Assembly: GCF_000764305.2 (NCBI RefSeq)
Contig: NW_025943791.1
Coordinates: 248,001 to 312,000, forward strand
DNA: 64,000 bases
Reading direction: 5' to 3'
From: Hyalella azteca
Taxonomy: Eukaryota > Arthropoda > Malacostraca > Amphipoda > Hyalellidae
Positions within the stretch are counted from its first letter, which is position 1; every line of letters starts with the position of its first letter. A program made the translations under genes and the position numbers. The notes under the pieces were generated by a model. That model had not been told where the DNA came from. It searched no databases and worked only from the letters and a program-made list of their open reading frames with translations. Positions 36,200 through 48,089 of the stretch are shown piece after piece.

Positions 36200-39180
36200 A
36201 TTCCTGACAATTAACGACTCACTGCCTGTAACGACTCACAACGGGGACGCAGCCGTGCACCTAATGCATCAAGTATTGATTATTAATCGCGACCACGTGT
36301 TTTATTCAACATGACTAATATTGATTTGATTTACCTTTGTTTATAGACCATGAACTTTGGGCCTCCATTTCTTGATGGGCAGTGTGAACAAAAATGGTTG
36401 AGTTACTATTTTTTTTATTGCAGATGTGTTCAGTTAAATGTAAACTTGAAAATGCAAAATCGTTTGTAAACGTGTACTTGAAAATTCATGAACAAACAAT
36501 TAGCCTCTATGTGTTCTAGATTAAACAATATTTACGTGTTTCGCCCAAATTTGCATTAATTTAAAGCGGCGATAATCAATTCCACGGTTGTTTTCTTATA
36601 TTAAAGACAAATTTTCGAATTCAAATTTGAAACAATTTCAGTTGTGCACAAGATATGGGTCATTTTCTGATTCAAAGTGCTGAAAAATTTGTGTGTCATT
36701 TGAGGTTGCGAATTATTCAGAAATATAATATATTTATTTTCACATCACCTGCTGTTTTTAAATATTTTGCATGGTAATTTATTCTCCATTTTTTAATGTA
36801 GAACATTTAGCGATCATTTAGCTGCTAGAATCCTGGACTCGGTATGAATTTAGCAGCGAATAATATGCCAAAAAGTAAGTTTTTTCTCCTGACACGTTCT
36901 CAAAAGCAGCATACATCATCAGTGTATTTCGTCAAAGTATAACCGTTACTTCTCAGACGTGATGCAAACATTATTTATCCATGGTCAAATTTCAAGAAGT
37001 GAGGACGGAAGAAATCTCCACTACTTTTTCATTTTATTAAGCATCATTTCCGGGAATTTAGGGTTTTAAAAATTTTGTATCGAGTTTCAGTGATTTCAAA
37101 TTTCAGATACGTAGTGATACTTAATTTATACAGTACTTACAGCTACTTGAACATTGAGATTTTGTTAAGAATACGCACCTCAGACGTTACCGGGGTGCGT
37201 ATTCTCAAAAAGAACATTACCGAGTTGCGTTCTCTGAATAAGGTTGATTTAATGAACAATACAAACAAATTAGGTCTATTTAAACATTTTTGTTAGAATT
37301 ACAATTCAATGTAAAAAAAATACCTTGCAAAACATCGAATCCCGAATGAAAAGCTAAACATCTTAGTCAAAGTACTGACTGGGGTGCTTATTCTTAATAA
37401 AATCCCAACATTGTAAGGAAAGACGCTATCTCGTAATCTAAGATTGGTAGAGATTTAAAATGCCAATAAACAGTTTCATATCAGAACAAAACGGCAAGAT
37501 TATTGACTATCGAATGAATCATTTCAACGACTCCTTTGTTCTCACATATTAAAAAATTCGCTTAGCATGGGAAATCTTAGCCTAAGATAAAGATAATTAC
37601 ATCAAATCAACACGTGCAATGATTTGATTCTATCAAACCATCATTTTCTCTTTTATTCCACGCAAGAGAGTGAAGACTTCCGCGTTTGATAGATAAATTT
37701 AAGTCTATAAAGATTCAAAATCAGAATGAATGATGATCACTAAATACGCCGAGCGTCAATAACTCGATATCAGACAGATTATCTGTTATCTTGTTCTGAA
37801 CGCTGAATGATTCTCTGCTATTCTCTGCTATCTTGCAGCTCATAAGGAACGAGATATTAGAATTACAAAGAACCTTCAAATCTCTCTCGTTCGTATTAAC
37901 TGACAACACAGAAGGGTTGCCTGATCATTAAATCCAACGAAAGTACCTAACTTGTCTTTTTAATCTAGACACACGCATTTGGCTACAATAATCTCAATGG
38001 TTAAGTGAATACAATAATCTCAAAGTGGATAACATAATCTCTCAGTTGATACAATAATCTCAAAGGTTAAGATTCCGACAGTATCAAATTCGTTCTCGCT
38101 TTGAAGATTCGAAGACTCAAAACTGTTTCAATATCTACAGGTATATCAGTAAACTTGCAATACATATGAGCGGAGCAGAGGAAATGAACAGACAATGATA
38201 GGTAGCATCTATTCACTATCATCATCTTATTGATATTAAATTGCAATGCAATGCACCACTCACCCGGCGAGAGGTTTTTGCATAAAAGGTCTTGGTCGGC
38301 TGGACGCACTGCCAGTCAAATCCTGGGTTGCGTCTCAGTTCGTTCAGTTTCTTACGTTTGCACTGAAACTACGTGGTGGTGAAACACTTGACGTCTCAGA
38401 AAATTGAGGTTAGTACGTTGTTTTTCTTAAATTTTGTTAATGATTTCTCACAAAACCTATCCCTTCCTTTTATGCCTTGTAGATATTTGGTTAGCCTGAC
38501 GAACGCTGTTTTCCGATTGTTAATGGTAAGACCGAAACGTCCATTGCCAGAGCTGTGTTCAAGTGGTGGTTTATTATATAGTAGCAGCTGAACATGGCAT
38601 TCCTAGGTATAGATAATTATTCTTGAGATTAGAAAGTCACGAATCCCATTACAAATGTTTTAAGAGAAAGACCAGCTCAGACCATCCATTAACTTTTAAA
38701 TCCAGTTTAATAAATATTCGAAGTTTGAGGCAATTTCGAATTTTTTATTTAAAAAAAATGTTACTCTAAATCAGAACCAAAAATTAATATTAATATTTTT
38801 TAACTAAAATAAATGGCGGATTGCTACTGTCGTACAAAGAATGAAGAGTTTAGAGAGACATATGCCAAATAAATATATATATGTTCATTATTTAATACAC
38901 GTATAAATTATCTTCTATTTATTATAATTACAATTTCCCCGTGCAATAGTAACACAGTAGTAGTCAATCAAAGATGTTCATTATTCTCAATCTCACTTCA
39001 TTGCCTCAATTTCTAGTTATTTCTCTTTACTCTGTTGAAGGAAAGATCTACCGTAAATATTCTTATTATTTATTGGAAAACCTTTTGAGTATTCAATCTT
39101 AACTGATTAATTGGCTTAAAAATGTATAAAATATATAACCACACTTTCATGGAATAATGTAAAATTTTTGTATGTTAGGA
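36200..39180. other. AT-rich DNA upstream of the PAN/EGF gene
   Basis: At 37983-38070 a motif TACAATAATCTCAA recurs about four times with GGTTAAG spacers. At 37140-37250 ACGCACCTCAGACGTTACCG recurs in relaxed form. No promoter element can be assigned with confidence; an AT-rich TATAAAATATATAA stretch lies at 39124-39137, about 45 bp before the first ATG. Confidence 0.4.
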
Positions 39181-39182
39181 CA

Positions 39183-39285
39183 ATGATGACCCATCCTCTA
39201 CTGCTCGCTGGGCTCTGCTTCGCCTGGTATCTCAGCTACGCGTCGGGGCTCGGCAATACAACGACGTTCACTGCTAAGTCTTCGG
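39183..39285 (+). CDS. PAN/EGF secreted protein, exon 1 (signal peptide)
   Basis: The first in-frame ATG after an AT-rich leader begins MMTHPLLLAGLCFAW, then YLSYASG: a short polar start, hydrophobic core and small residues at a likely signal-peptidase site. This is a secretory signal peptide. The mature part starts around GLGNTTTF. The exon ends at TCTTCGG|GTGAGT, a strong donor, in phase 1, which fits exon 2 exactly. The start at 39183 is chosen because upstream in-frame codons contain no ATG. Intron 1 is 4.1 kb and contains an antisense LINE relic. The 5' end of the transcript is not defined. Confidence 0.75.
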
Positions 39286-40170
39286 GTGAGTTCTCTGTAT
39301 GGTGCTCGTTAATTATGTCTTTGATGGTATTCATGTATCCACTGTATGTTATGCTCATATTAATTCAGTTCAAATCATTACTCAATTGCTCAAATTTCAA
39401 TCAAGTTTTCCACAACATGTGATATTAATTAATCAATTATTGCTTTGCAATTAATTCTGATATCAATGTAAATGTGAAATTTAAACAAGGAATAACATTA
39501 CGTGACGAAAGTGCATCCATTTCGTTATTACTACAATTACAATTAACCTATTGTGTGTGATTAAATAAGACGAATGAGAATAATTACAGTCCTGAAAGCT
39601 TACTCTTATGGTCTGGATCATTAATTCTAAAGTTTTTGTATTTGCATATTATGATACAAGGTGCTATTTTATTTTATGTAAATTAGGAACTTCCCATAAA
39701 CTTTCATCAGTTTCGGTTACCTAAAACTGAAACAAGCAAGTGGAAAAAAATGAAATAGCAATAGAAAACAAGCAACTAAAAAGAACAGAAATAATAAAAT
39801 ATATCCCTAACTTTTAATCCAAATCAGCAAAAAAAAATAAAAATTTCATTTAGATATGTGCTATTTCACCAGCGAGGAAGCTCCACAGGCCACAATAATC
39901 TTGTATCATATTGTTAAGCAGCACATTTATAATGTACTCACTACTCATGTTAGTATAGAATAGTATCTTCTGCATTGAAGAATAGGCCTGGATAGGCCGG
40001 TCGCCGATTCTTGTTCTTTTCTTGACTAGACTGGCCTTTTAATCAAATCTTTTCAACGGACGGTAGGTTTAAAATCGCTTCTAGATTTCAGTTGTTCCGT
40101 AGGATACGAGGCATTTCAAAACTAAACATATGCTCCTGCATGGCCTTGTCTAGTCTATTCTTGAACGCGT

Positions 40171-40590
40171 TCATACTCGGAGCGTCAACAATATCTTCAG
40201 GGAGGCTGTTCCACATGTCGGTGACTCGAAGCGAGAAGAAATGTTGTCGCATGGATGAGTTGCACCGCGTTTTTTTAGTTTATAGCTGTGGCCCCTGGTG
40301 TTGGTTCTTGTTTCAAATTCTAGTAATCCTTCTGGGACCTTATACAAACCATGTGCATACCTGTATGCTTCAATGAGGTCACCACGCAGGCGACGATAAC
40401 GGAGACTGGGAAGATCCATATTATTCAATCTTTCTTCATAAGACTTACCCTTTAAGCCTGGAATTATCCTTGTTGCACGTCTGTGAACACTCTCAACTAA
40501 ATTATTGTCCTTTTCAAATCTCGGAGACCACACTACGTTTCCAAACTCTAGGTTCGGGCGCACGACAGAGGTAAACAACAGCTTCATCAT
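40171..40590 (-). pseudogene. LINE copy 1 C-terminal thumb region
   Basis: A minus-strand segment with VVRPNLEFGNVVWSPRFEKD, ATRIIPGLKGKSYEERL, LPSLRYRRLRGDLIEAYRYA and FETRTNTRGHSYKLKK, the conserved end of CR1-type ORF2. Copy 2 has the same blocks (47098-47832), so both come from one family. A frameshift near the end (LKKRGATHPC) breaks the terminal WNSLP block, which reads CGTASLK in this frame. Confidence 0.88.
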
Positions 40591-41017
40591 TTCTATATCT
40601 AGGTACTCGTAGGAGCGTCTGATCAGCCCAAGCAGTTTATTGAATTTATTAACTTGCGTTTCAATATGCCTAGAAAATTTTAGCTCATTGTCGACACAAA
40701 CTCCAAGATCTTACTCCACGCAAGACTTCCCAATCATAACCCCCTCGTTGCAACCATGTCTTCTCATACTGTAAGCTTGCTGTTCATTGTTCTTGCCAAG
40801 GTGAAGTACTTTACACTTGTCAGCATTGAAACGCAGCTGCCACGCATCAGCGCAGTCAATTAAACTATCAAGATCATTTTACAGTTGCATTTTATTTGAC
40901 GCATCCTTAACTGTATTATAAACTTTTGTGTCATCGGTATACATGGAGCACATGCTTGACACTACTACATTTCATTTACATTTGACACTACATTTTACAC
41001 AACTGATGATAACTGAT

Positions 41018-41797
41018 CTATTTGAGTACATTTCCCTCCATTCCCAAAGAATTCATTTTACGTAACAGTCGCTCATGCGGAACACTATCAAATGCCTTGG
41101 CAAAATCGAGGTACGGTGCGTCCACTGGCACCCTTTGGTCCAGCAGGCGAAACCAATTATTCAAGGTAGACAGGAGATTAGTGGTGCATGATTTGCCGGC
41201 AATAAAGCCATGCTGACATTCCGATAGAAGATGGTTAACAGTCAATTGATCGATAATCCTATCCCTCATAACCGATTCCATCACCTTACACACAACACTA
41301 GGAAGACTTACAGGACGGTAGTTACCGGGGTTACTTCTGTCACCGTTTTTGAACAGGGGTGTCACTTGGGCTTCTTTCCAGTCGGCCGGTAAAGTCCCTT
41401 CGATTAAGGTTTTTCGAAAGAATACTGTTAAAGAGCCAGCCAGGACGGTTGCTAATTCGTTGAGTAATCTATTGTGGAAACCGTCTGATCCAGATGCCTT
41501 GTTGGGATTCAGGGAGACCAGGCACTTGAGAACCTCCTCTTCATGTATCTCAAAACTAGTTAACTTCGAGCCCACTGGCCGCTCCTCAATAGTTGGAATA
41601 CTGTTCAATTCCTCGTCTGTGAAGACGCTGCTAAAGAACTGATTTAGAACATTGGCCTTTCCCTCCTCAGAAGATATCTTCCGTTGCTTTACATTCAAAT
41701 CAGCAATACCGTCTCTTGTCTTACACTTCGAACTAGCATACAAAAAGAAGCTTTCGGGTTCTTTTTTGAGTTGTTGTTGAAAAAACATTCTTTTCAA
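41018..41797 (-). pseudogene. LINE copy 1 reverse transcriptase, N-terminal and fingers
   Basis: A 259-codon open segment. Motifs in order: NPNKASGSDGFHNRLL, PLFKNGDRSNPGNYRPVSL, MESVMRDRIIDQL, SECQHGFIAGKSCTTNL and DAPYLDFAKAFDSVPHERLL (the first catalytic aspartate lies in YLDFAKAFD). It stops at EGNVLK where copy 2 continues into WIRDFLVGR and GVQQGSVLGP. That stretch, including the QGSVLGP block, is deleted and replaced by about 60 bp of AT-rich filler (about 40965-41025). The catalytic YADD block survives downstream as YTDD (near 40930-40945). Confidence 0.88.
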
Positions 41798-42129
41798 AGT
41801 TTTTGACTGCGGTGCGACAAGCTTTTTAGCTTAATTTCGAGCTCTTGCATACAGGTTATACATAGCATCGCTACGAGTTCGTAAAGAACGCTTGTAGGCT
41901 TCTCTCTTTGCCTTTAGCTTTGCTTTGACCGTATTGTTCATCCACTGTGTTTTTTCTGCCTCCACCGAGCTTTATCTTAGGTACACACGCATCAACTGCA
42001 GACATAACTATGTTCTTGATGAATGACCAAGACTCCGACACATTCATGTTCATAATACAGTCCGAAATGTTCGCTGCACTCACTAATTCACGAAGTTTAA
42101 CATAGTCGCCATTTGTAAAGTTGAAGCGT

Positions 42130-42939
42130 TCACGCTTCCGAGGTGTTTTTTCTGTATAGCACATAATACTGAAAAACAATGACTGGTGGTGACTTGCCCA
42201 ACGGAGCCTCGTGGCGAAGCTCTTCTACCATTGATTCTTCACTAGTAAACACTGGGTCTAGAGTATTTGGAGTCTGATTACCTCTAAAATGGGTTGGCTT
42301 TGTGATGTGCTGGAATAAAAATGAGTCTCTCACAGACGCCATGAACAAGGATGAAGGGTGACTCGTATCCCTTGGAGAGGATTCATCTGCCCAGTCTATT
42401 TCTGGATGGTTAAAGTCGCCAACGATTAACGTATGCGACCTGCCGAAAGTCATGCTTGGTAGACGACTGTTCAGTACTTTATCGTTATCAGAGGAACTGT
42501 TAGGTGATCTATACAGGACATCTTTTAGGAGACTATCCCTGCTTTTTAGAGAGAGCTCACACCACACTGATTCTCTAGCTGATTGGTGCTCTGCTGATAA
42601 CTTGTTGGGCCCCATAAAAGGTTCTAACACACAAAGCTACGCCTCTACTACACTGCTCTTCGTTTAAATTATGAAAGCAATCAAAACCTGGCAACTGAAA
42701 TTCAACTGGTAAAATTTTCCCCCGTGATTTTTAGGGAGTGTCTCTGTAATACAAATAATGTCTATACACTCGTTTCCGATCACAGTTAACAGTTCATTTC
42801 TTTTGTTCAAAACGGAATCAGAGTTCGAGTAGGAACGTTTCAAAACTTTTATGGACTCAAAAGATATTAGGGACTCTAAATGTGAGAAACTTAATTCATT
42901 GCTGATGACAAATATTATGGGATTGTTGAAGAGATTCAC
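42130..42939 (-). pseudogene. LINE copy 1 endonuclease region
   Basis: Two minus-strand open segments in different frames. The first contains RSYSNSDSVLNKRNELL and IICITETLPKN (catalytic E). The second contains VLYRSPNSSSDND, HTLIVGDFNHPEIDW (metal-binding D and N of the EEP fold) and LDPVFTSEE, then APLGKSPP where active elements have an SDH block. The join near 42640-42700 is frameshifted. The domain nicks target DNA in LINE retrotransposition; here it is broken. Confidence 0.8.
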
Positions 42940-43397
42940 ATGTGTACTCCATTAGCTTCTATCATGCTGTGGGTGCCAACGAGCATACCGGAAGATGTTT
43001 TGGATAGATGGTGGGATTTTTGGAGATACTAAACTGTTATCAATCCCTGAAATCTGTAAATGCCCATTTTTATGAAAATCTAATAATATATTTTGAGTGC
43101 TGAGTTTGAAGCCATTTGTGTTCACTGATTTTTGTTCATGCAACAAACGGTTCAGCTTGAACAGTACTTCAATAATTTCTTTATCACGTAGAATTCGTAG
43201 TACTGCACGTGTGGAAGCACGCGAGGAATCCATGCGGCGGGAATTATAAGAATGTGGTTCAGATGCAATTTAGGAAAAAGTGTTATCATTTAAGGAAGTT
43301 GAATTCTTTCATTCTACATCACTGTCCTAAGATATCAAATTATTCTTATCTTAATTAAAATTTACCTTCTAAATTTCATGTTAAAAAACAATTTCAG

Positions 43398-43514
43398 GAA
43401 ATGGAAAGCGCTTCTCTGGAAGTCCTCTGCTGAGCACAAAAGTGAGCCGTCCACTGGAGTGCTTGCGATTGTGCGGCGATGCTGCGCCACGCTGTTTCTA
43501 CTTCAACTACAAAG
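43398..43514 (+). CDS. PAN/EGF secreted protein, exon 2 (first half of PAN domain)
   Basis: A 117-bp phase 1-1 exon between AACAATTTCAG and GGTGATG. It encodes 39 residues: GNGKRFSGSPLLST, then VSRPLECLRLCGDAAP and RCFYFNYKG. The pattern ECxxxC....RCxxFNY is the first part of a PAN/apple domain, an extracellular cysteine-rich fold that binds proteins or carbohydrates. The third cysteine followed by FNY and exon-end glycine fits the usual PAN layout. The partner half is exon 3. GC-rich codon use contrasts with the AT-rich introns. The LINE relic ends about 150 bp upstream. The donor GTGATG is weaker than the others in this gene. Confidence 0.8.
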
Positions 43515-43856
43515 GTGATGTACCCTTAACCAGTAGCTCAACTAGCCTCAGTTTAAATTGGTGTCCAATGCTCAAGAAGTGCGCTGCTATCATTGATCGA
43601 CAAACAAATTAATCAATAAATAGTGAGAGAGAACTTGGTATGAGAGATTCTTCATAGAACATGAGATGTAGTGATTTAATCGGAATGATTTCCCTTAGTA
43701 ACCTTTTCTGTTTCATGCAAATATTAAAAGCCTGCTCATTTGAAATGAATTAGCAATGGACCTTATAGCAGAGCCCTCGAGTGAACGTTAGCAAGCCATT
43801 TTATGGAGGACATTTTCATGCTATAATGTAGTAGCCATGAAAATGAAATCTAACAT

Positions 43857-44450
43857 CGCTATTGAGCCAGATAATACATCACTATAGAGCCAGACAATAC
43901 ATCACTATTGCGCCAGACAATACATCACTATTGAGCCAGACAATACATCACTATTGAGCCAGACAATACATCACTATTGAGCTAGGCAATACATCACTAT
44001 TGAGCCAGACAATACATCACTATTAAGCCAGACAATACATCACTAATATGCAGACAATACATCACTATTGAGCTAGACAATACATCACTATTGAGCCAGA
44101 CAATACATCACTATTGAGCCAGACAATACATCACTATTGAGCCAGACAATACATCACTATAGAGCCAGACTATACAGCACTATTGAGCCAGACAATACAT
44201 CACTAATATGCCAGACAATACATCACTATTGAGCCAGACAATACATCACTATTGAGCCAGACAATACATCACTATAGAGCCAGACTATACAGCACTATTG
44301 AGCCAGACAATACATCACTAATATGCCAGACAATACATCACTATTGAGCCAGACAATCCATCACTATTGAGCCAGACAATACATCACTATGGAGCCAGAC
44401 AATACATCACTATTGAGACAGACAATACATCACTATTGAGCAAGATGGAT
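43857..44450 (+). repeat. 23-bp satellite in intron 2 of the PAN/EGF gene, about 25 units
   Basis: Units of 23 bp: AGCCAGACAATACATCACT followed by ATTG, with ATAG and AATATGC variants. A 135-bp higher-order block (units with ATAGAGCC, TATACAGCACT and AATATGCC) is repeated at about 44150-44215 and 44270-44335, so it has grown partly by segmental duplication. Confidence 0.96.
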
Positions 44451-44964
44451 GACAATAATGCAAAAATATTCACTTTGAATTTCCATGCTAGAGATTGTCA
44501 TAGTACAGCTTCTTTTCCTCCCTAAAAACATATTCAATGTGACAATTAGCGATTAAAAATAATCTTGTACAGTTGATGGAAACATAATTTTCTTTCGACA
44601 CCCGTGTGCCTTTTTGTCACACTCTGTTTACCATTGAGCTCTCAAATGTTGACCTCACAAATGTTAAGCACATATCTATAGGAATTCTTATTATATGTCT
44701 TTTCATATTTCTAAGGAATCGCTGTATGGTAGCATTCGCTAGGTCTTTAATTTTTTCAATGTTATTAAATCCGATAAATCACTCCGCGTGATAATGTTGT
44801 ATTCGGGTGTAACTCCTTATTCAAGCAAAATAAAATTGTATAGGCGGATATGTTAATTGAAACGCCTAAGATAATTGAAATGAGATCAATTTTTCATGGG
44901 TTGAGTAGGTTTTTTTATTATGGCCGGACATTAGAACCACTCAATTATTATGTCTGGTTTGCAG

Positions 44965-45050
44965 GCGGTGCGTGTGAGCTGATGAACAACTTGACGACTC
45001 TTGTGGCTGCTCCAGGCTGGGCCTATTACTCCATGGTACCGCCACCACCT
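44965..45050 (+). CDS. PAN/EGF secreted protein, exon 3 (second half of PAN domain)
   Basis: An 86-bp exon between TCTGGTTTGCAG and the strong donor CCT|GTAAGT. Read in phase 1 it gives GGACELMNNLTTLVA, then APGWAYYSMVPPPP. GxCELxN completes a PAN domain (fourth cysteine, then the typical short strand), and GWAYYSM is the usual closing segment with aromatic residues. NLT is a possible N-glycosylation site. The PPPP run looks like a linker before the EGF-like part. It ends in phase 0, matching exon 4. The 15-bp satellite begins directly after the donor, and the 23-bp satellite fills much of the preceding intron. Confidence 0.8.
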
Positions 45051-45054
45051 GTAA

Positions 45055-45155
45055 GTTCTCATAATCTAAGTTCTGATAATCGAAGTTCTGATGATCAAAG
45101 TTCTGATAATCAAAGTTCTCATAATCGAAGTTCTGATAATCGAAGTTCTGACTCT
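45055..45155 (+). repeat. 15-bp satellite next to the exon 3 donor
   Basis: About seven units of AAGTTCTGATAATCG, beginning at the donor's own GTAAGTTCTC. The 15-bp length keeps the frame open, adding SSDNR-type repeats if intron 3 were retained. Confidence 0.93.
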
Positions 45156-45159
45156 CATA

Positions 45160-46200
45160 TGAAAATTAAATTAGTCGTTACGATTTTAACACATTTTGTT
45201 ACCATGAATTTGAAATTCATCTCTCCGATAACGCGTTGCTAAAGGCCCAGCTGGGCCTCCGATAACCCACCAATGCATGCGCCGCTTCGTGCACTTGTGC
45301 GAGTTTTGATTGTAAGGCTTTTAGTTGGCATAGCGGCGAAGGATCAGAGCGCGGTATTCTGGACTACGTTATGAAATCCTAGCATACTTCTCAGATCGGC
45401 AAGTTTTTACTCTTTGTCTTTGTACGGGCAAGTCTTTGTAAATCATTAGCATCACGGGCTGCCATCAAGCGTCAGTTGCCTCTCGCCGATGTCCGTTCGA
45501 CCACAAGAATCCTCGTGTAGCGGCAGCAGAGTAATTTACGACATCTGTGTGTAGTGTGTACCCTCATGTGTGTAAATGCCAATATCACATTAAGGAGGCT
45601 GATCGAGAAATGCCTGGTATACCCACCGATCAGTGGAAATTAAATATTTCAACCAAAAGACAATTTAAAAAATAGAATGTTTAGTACAATACATAAACAT
45701 GAATGTGCGCAAATTTAAGTCATCATAAATGTTGTAATATAAAGCTTACATATTTTTTAGGACGGTTGCGGAGTTGCTGTAGGCAAGTAAAAAACTGGAT
45801 AGACATAAAAAAATTTAGATTGATATCTTATTCACGTGTGGAGTTAGATCGAACCTAGTGAATGAAACAATCCCATTGAAATTTATCCGGGTTCGCCGCA
45901 GTCACAATTAAATCGTACTCAGAATTTACCGCTTTGTGAGTCTGGGCCTCAATCCCAACATATAAGTCACCATGTAAATTTTATTTATCACAGGGAAATT
46001 GAACTAGGTTAATAGCTTCTAGACAAATTTTTGGATCAGTCCGATGACTCTTGTGACTTTAACGGGTAACAGCTGCTAGTACTTTAGCGGGGTTGGTAAT
46101 TAATGAGACTTGGGCGGCAGTCCCACTAATGAGAGTAAAAGGCCGCAATAAGATTACGAAGGTAGTTTATTTCAGTAAAGGGGTCATAGGGCGTTGCAAT
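45160..46200. other. Intron 3, left part, nothing recognised
   Basis: GC-balanced at 45240-45560, AT-rich after that. Short ORFs only. Confidence 0.45.
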
Positions 46201-46219
46201 CAGCAGAAGGAATGATGGC

Positions 46220-47957
46220 CAGATATAAGTTAAAACTCAGCACCAGTCTGAGAATAATGGATCTAATAGCCAAAATGACGGCTTCTAACAATGCCAGGAA
46301 TAAGGCGTTCAAGAACAGGAGTTAGATCATGTAATATGTGACATTCACCGGTAGAGACCTGCAAACAATGGTTATCATTAGATCATGATCAATGTCATTT
46401 GTTACGTTCTTTGCAAGTCTAACGTTCTTAATCAGTTCTTCAGAAGTGTGTTCACAGATTAGGACTTGAACAGTATTCCAGATATATGGAGCGCCCAGTT
46501 CTCTCGAAGTTAACAGGTTTTGAAATACACGAAGAAGAGGTTCCCAAGCGTGTATTCTGGTAGCTCTAAATCCCAACAAGTTATGTGGACCAGACGGCTT
46601 CCATCCCAGATTGCTCAAAGAATTAGCAACCGCTCTGGCCGGCCCATTGTATTCTTTCAAAAAACTTTGAACGCTTTTTTCCGATTGGAAAAAAGCTCAA
46701 GTAACACCATTGTTCAAAAAAGGTGACAAAAGTTGCCCCGGTATTTATCGCCCTGTCAGTCTGACAAGTGTTGTTTGCAAGGTAACGAAATTTGTTGAGG
46801 GATAGGATTATCGATCACTTGATTGTTCACCATCTACTATCAGAATGTCAACATGGTTTTATTGCCGGTAGATCCTGCACCACTAACTTATTGTCTACGT
46901 TGAACGATTGGACTCGCCTGCTGGACGAAAAGGAAGCAGTGGATGCATTGTACCTCGATTTTGCCAAAGCATTTGACAGTGTTCCGCATGAGCGGCTGTT
47001 GCGTAAAGTGAAGTCTTTGGGAATTGAGGGAAACGTACTCTAATGGATCAGAGATTTTCTAGTAGGTAGATGACAACGTGTCAGTATTAACGGAACCGTG
47101 TCAGACTGGGCATCAATGCGCAGTGGCGTGCAGCAAGGAAGCGTTCTTGGGCCTATTTGGTTCGTTGATTTTATAAACGATCTGCTAGAAGTAGTGTCTA
47201 GCGTGTGCTCCATGTATGCCGACGACACAAAAATTTATAATACAGTGAAAGATGCGTCAAATAAAGCGCAATTGCAAGATGATCTTGACAGTTTAGTTAA
47301 CTTGGCTGATACGTGGCAGCTGCGGTTTAATGCTGACAAGTTTAAAGTACTTCACCTCGGGAAGAACAATGAACAGCAAGATTACAGTAAGAAAAGACAT
47401 GGTTGCAACGAGAGAGTAATGATTGAAAAGTCTATTGTGAAAAAATATGGAGTTTGTGTCGACAAGGAGCTGAAAAATTTTAAGCATGTTGAAATGCAAG
47501 CTAATACATTCAACAAACTTCTTGGACTAATCAGACGCTCTTACGAGTTCCTAGATGCAGAAGCGATGAAGCAGTTGTTTGTTGCTGTCGTGCGCCCGAA
47601 TCTAGAGTTTGGAAACGTTGTGTGGTCACTGAGATTTGAAAAGGACAAAAATATAATAGAGAATGTTCAAAGACATGCAACAAGGATAATTCCAGGCCTG
47701 AAAGGCAAGTCTTATGAAGAAAAATTAAAGATTATGAAGCTTCCAAGCCTCAGTTATCGACGTCTGCGTGGGGACCTCATTGAAGTATACAAGTATACTC
47801 ATGGTTTGTACAAGGTCCCGAAGGATTACTAGAATTTGAAACAAGAACCAACACCAGGGGCCACGGCTTTAAACTGAAAAGACTGCGCTGCAACTTCTCC
47901 AAGCGACAACATTTCTTCTCGCTTCGAATCACCGACATGTGGAACAGCCCTCGGTAA
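46220..47957 (+). mobile_element. CR1/L2-type LINE, RT part only (copy 2)
   Basis: Same family as copy 1 but on the + strand. Open pieces: 46520-46726 (frameshifted region around the PDGFH-like block), 46792-47043 (DRIIDHLIVHHLLSECQHGF to SLGIEGNVL) and 47098-47832 (RSGVQQGSVLGPIWFVDFIN, CSMYADDTKIYNTV, RGDLIEVYKYTHGLYKVP). One stop (TAA at 47041) and one TGA (about 47071) split the RT between EGNVL and SDWASM. It is 5'-truncated, lacking the endonuclease, and 3'-truncated at CATGTGGAACAGCCCTC (47957) before the 3' UTR. It lies in intron 3 of the PAN/EGF gene in sense orientation. Confidence 0.85.
47098..47832 (+). pseudogene. LINE copy 2 reverse transcriptase palm and thumb
   Basis: A 244-codon open segment containing GVQQGSVLGP, the catalytic MYADDTKIYNTV, WQLRFNADKFKVLHLGKN and VVRPNLEFGNVVWSLRFEKD, ending at KVPKDY. 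It is the best preserved palm domain of this family in the window and covers the part deleted from copy 1. It lacks an in-frame N-terminal half, so no functional enzyme is expected. Confidence 0.85.
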
Positions 47958-48080
47958 TTTTGTTCTTTGACGGTAATTTTGTTCCCTCGACGGTAATTTT
48001 GTTCTTTGCATGGATTGGTGTGTGCCATTTTTCTTGTCCTCGGTAGATCTAACCCGGCGCTTCTTTTGACGGTAATTCAT
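47958..48080 (+). repeat. Short direct repeats at the LINE copy 2 junction
   Basis: GGTAATTTTGTTC recurs three times (47955-48005) with TTTGAC/CCTCGAC spacers, and GACGGTAATT once more near 48068. This is where the LINE 3' end is missing. Confidence 0.8.
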
Positions 48081-48089
48081 CTATTAGCT

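Larger units (their letters stand above)
39960..43250 (-). mobile_element. CR1/L2-type LINE, near full span, decayed (copy 1)
   Basis: On the minus strand, in order: an N-terminal ORF piece (43233-42952), endonuclease (42939-42130), linker (42179-41871), reverse transcriptase (41797-41018), a deletion, RT/thumb C-terminal part (40920-40171) and a 3' UTR ending in AAGAATCGGCGACCGGCC and TATTCTATACTA near 39960. The GDFN, ITE, CQHGF and RGDLIE(A/V)Y motifs place it in the CR1/L2 group. It lies antisense in intron 1 of the PAN/EGF gene. Stops and frameshifts make it inactive. Confidence 0.88.

Noticed and set aside
43857..44450. Regularly spaced repeats as a CRISPR array
   Set aside because: Units are contiguous 23-mers without unique spacers, and the host is a eukaryote.
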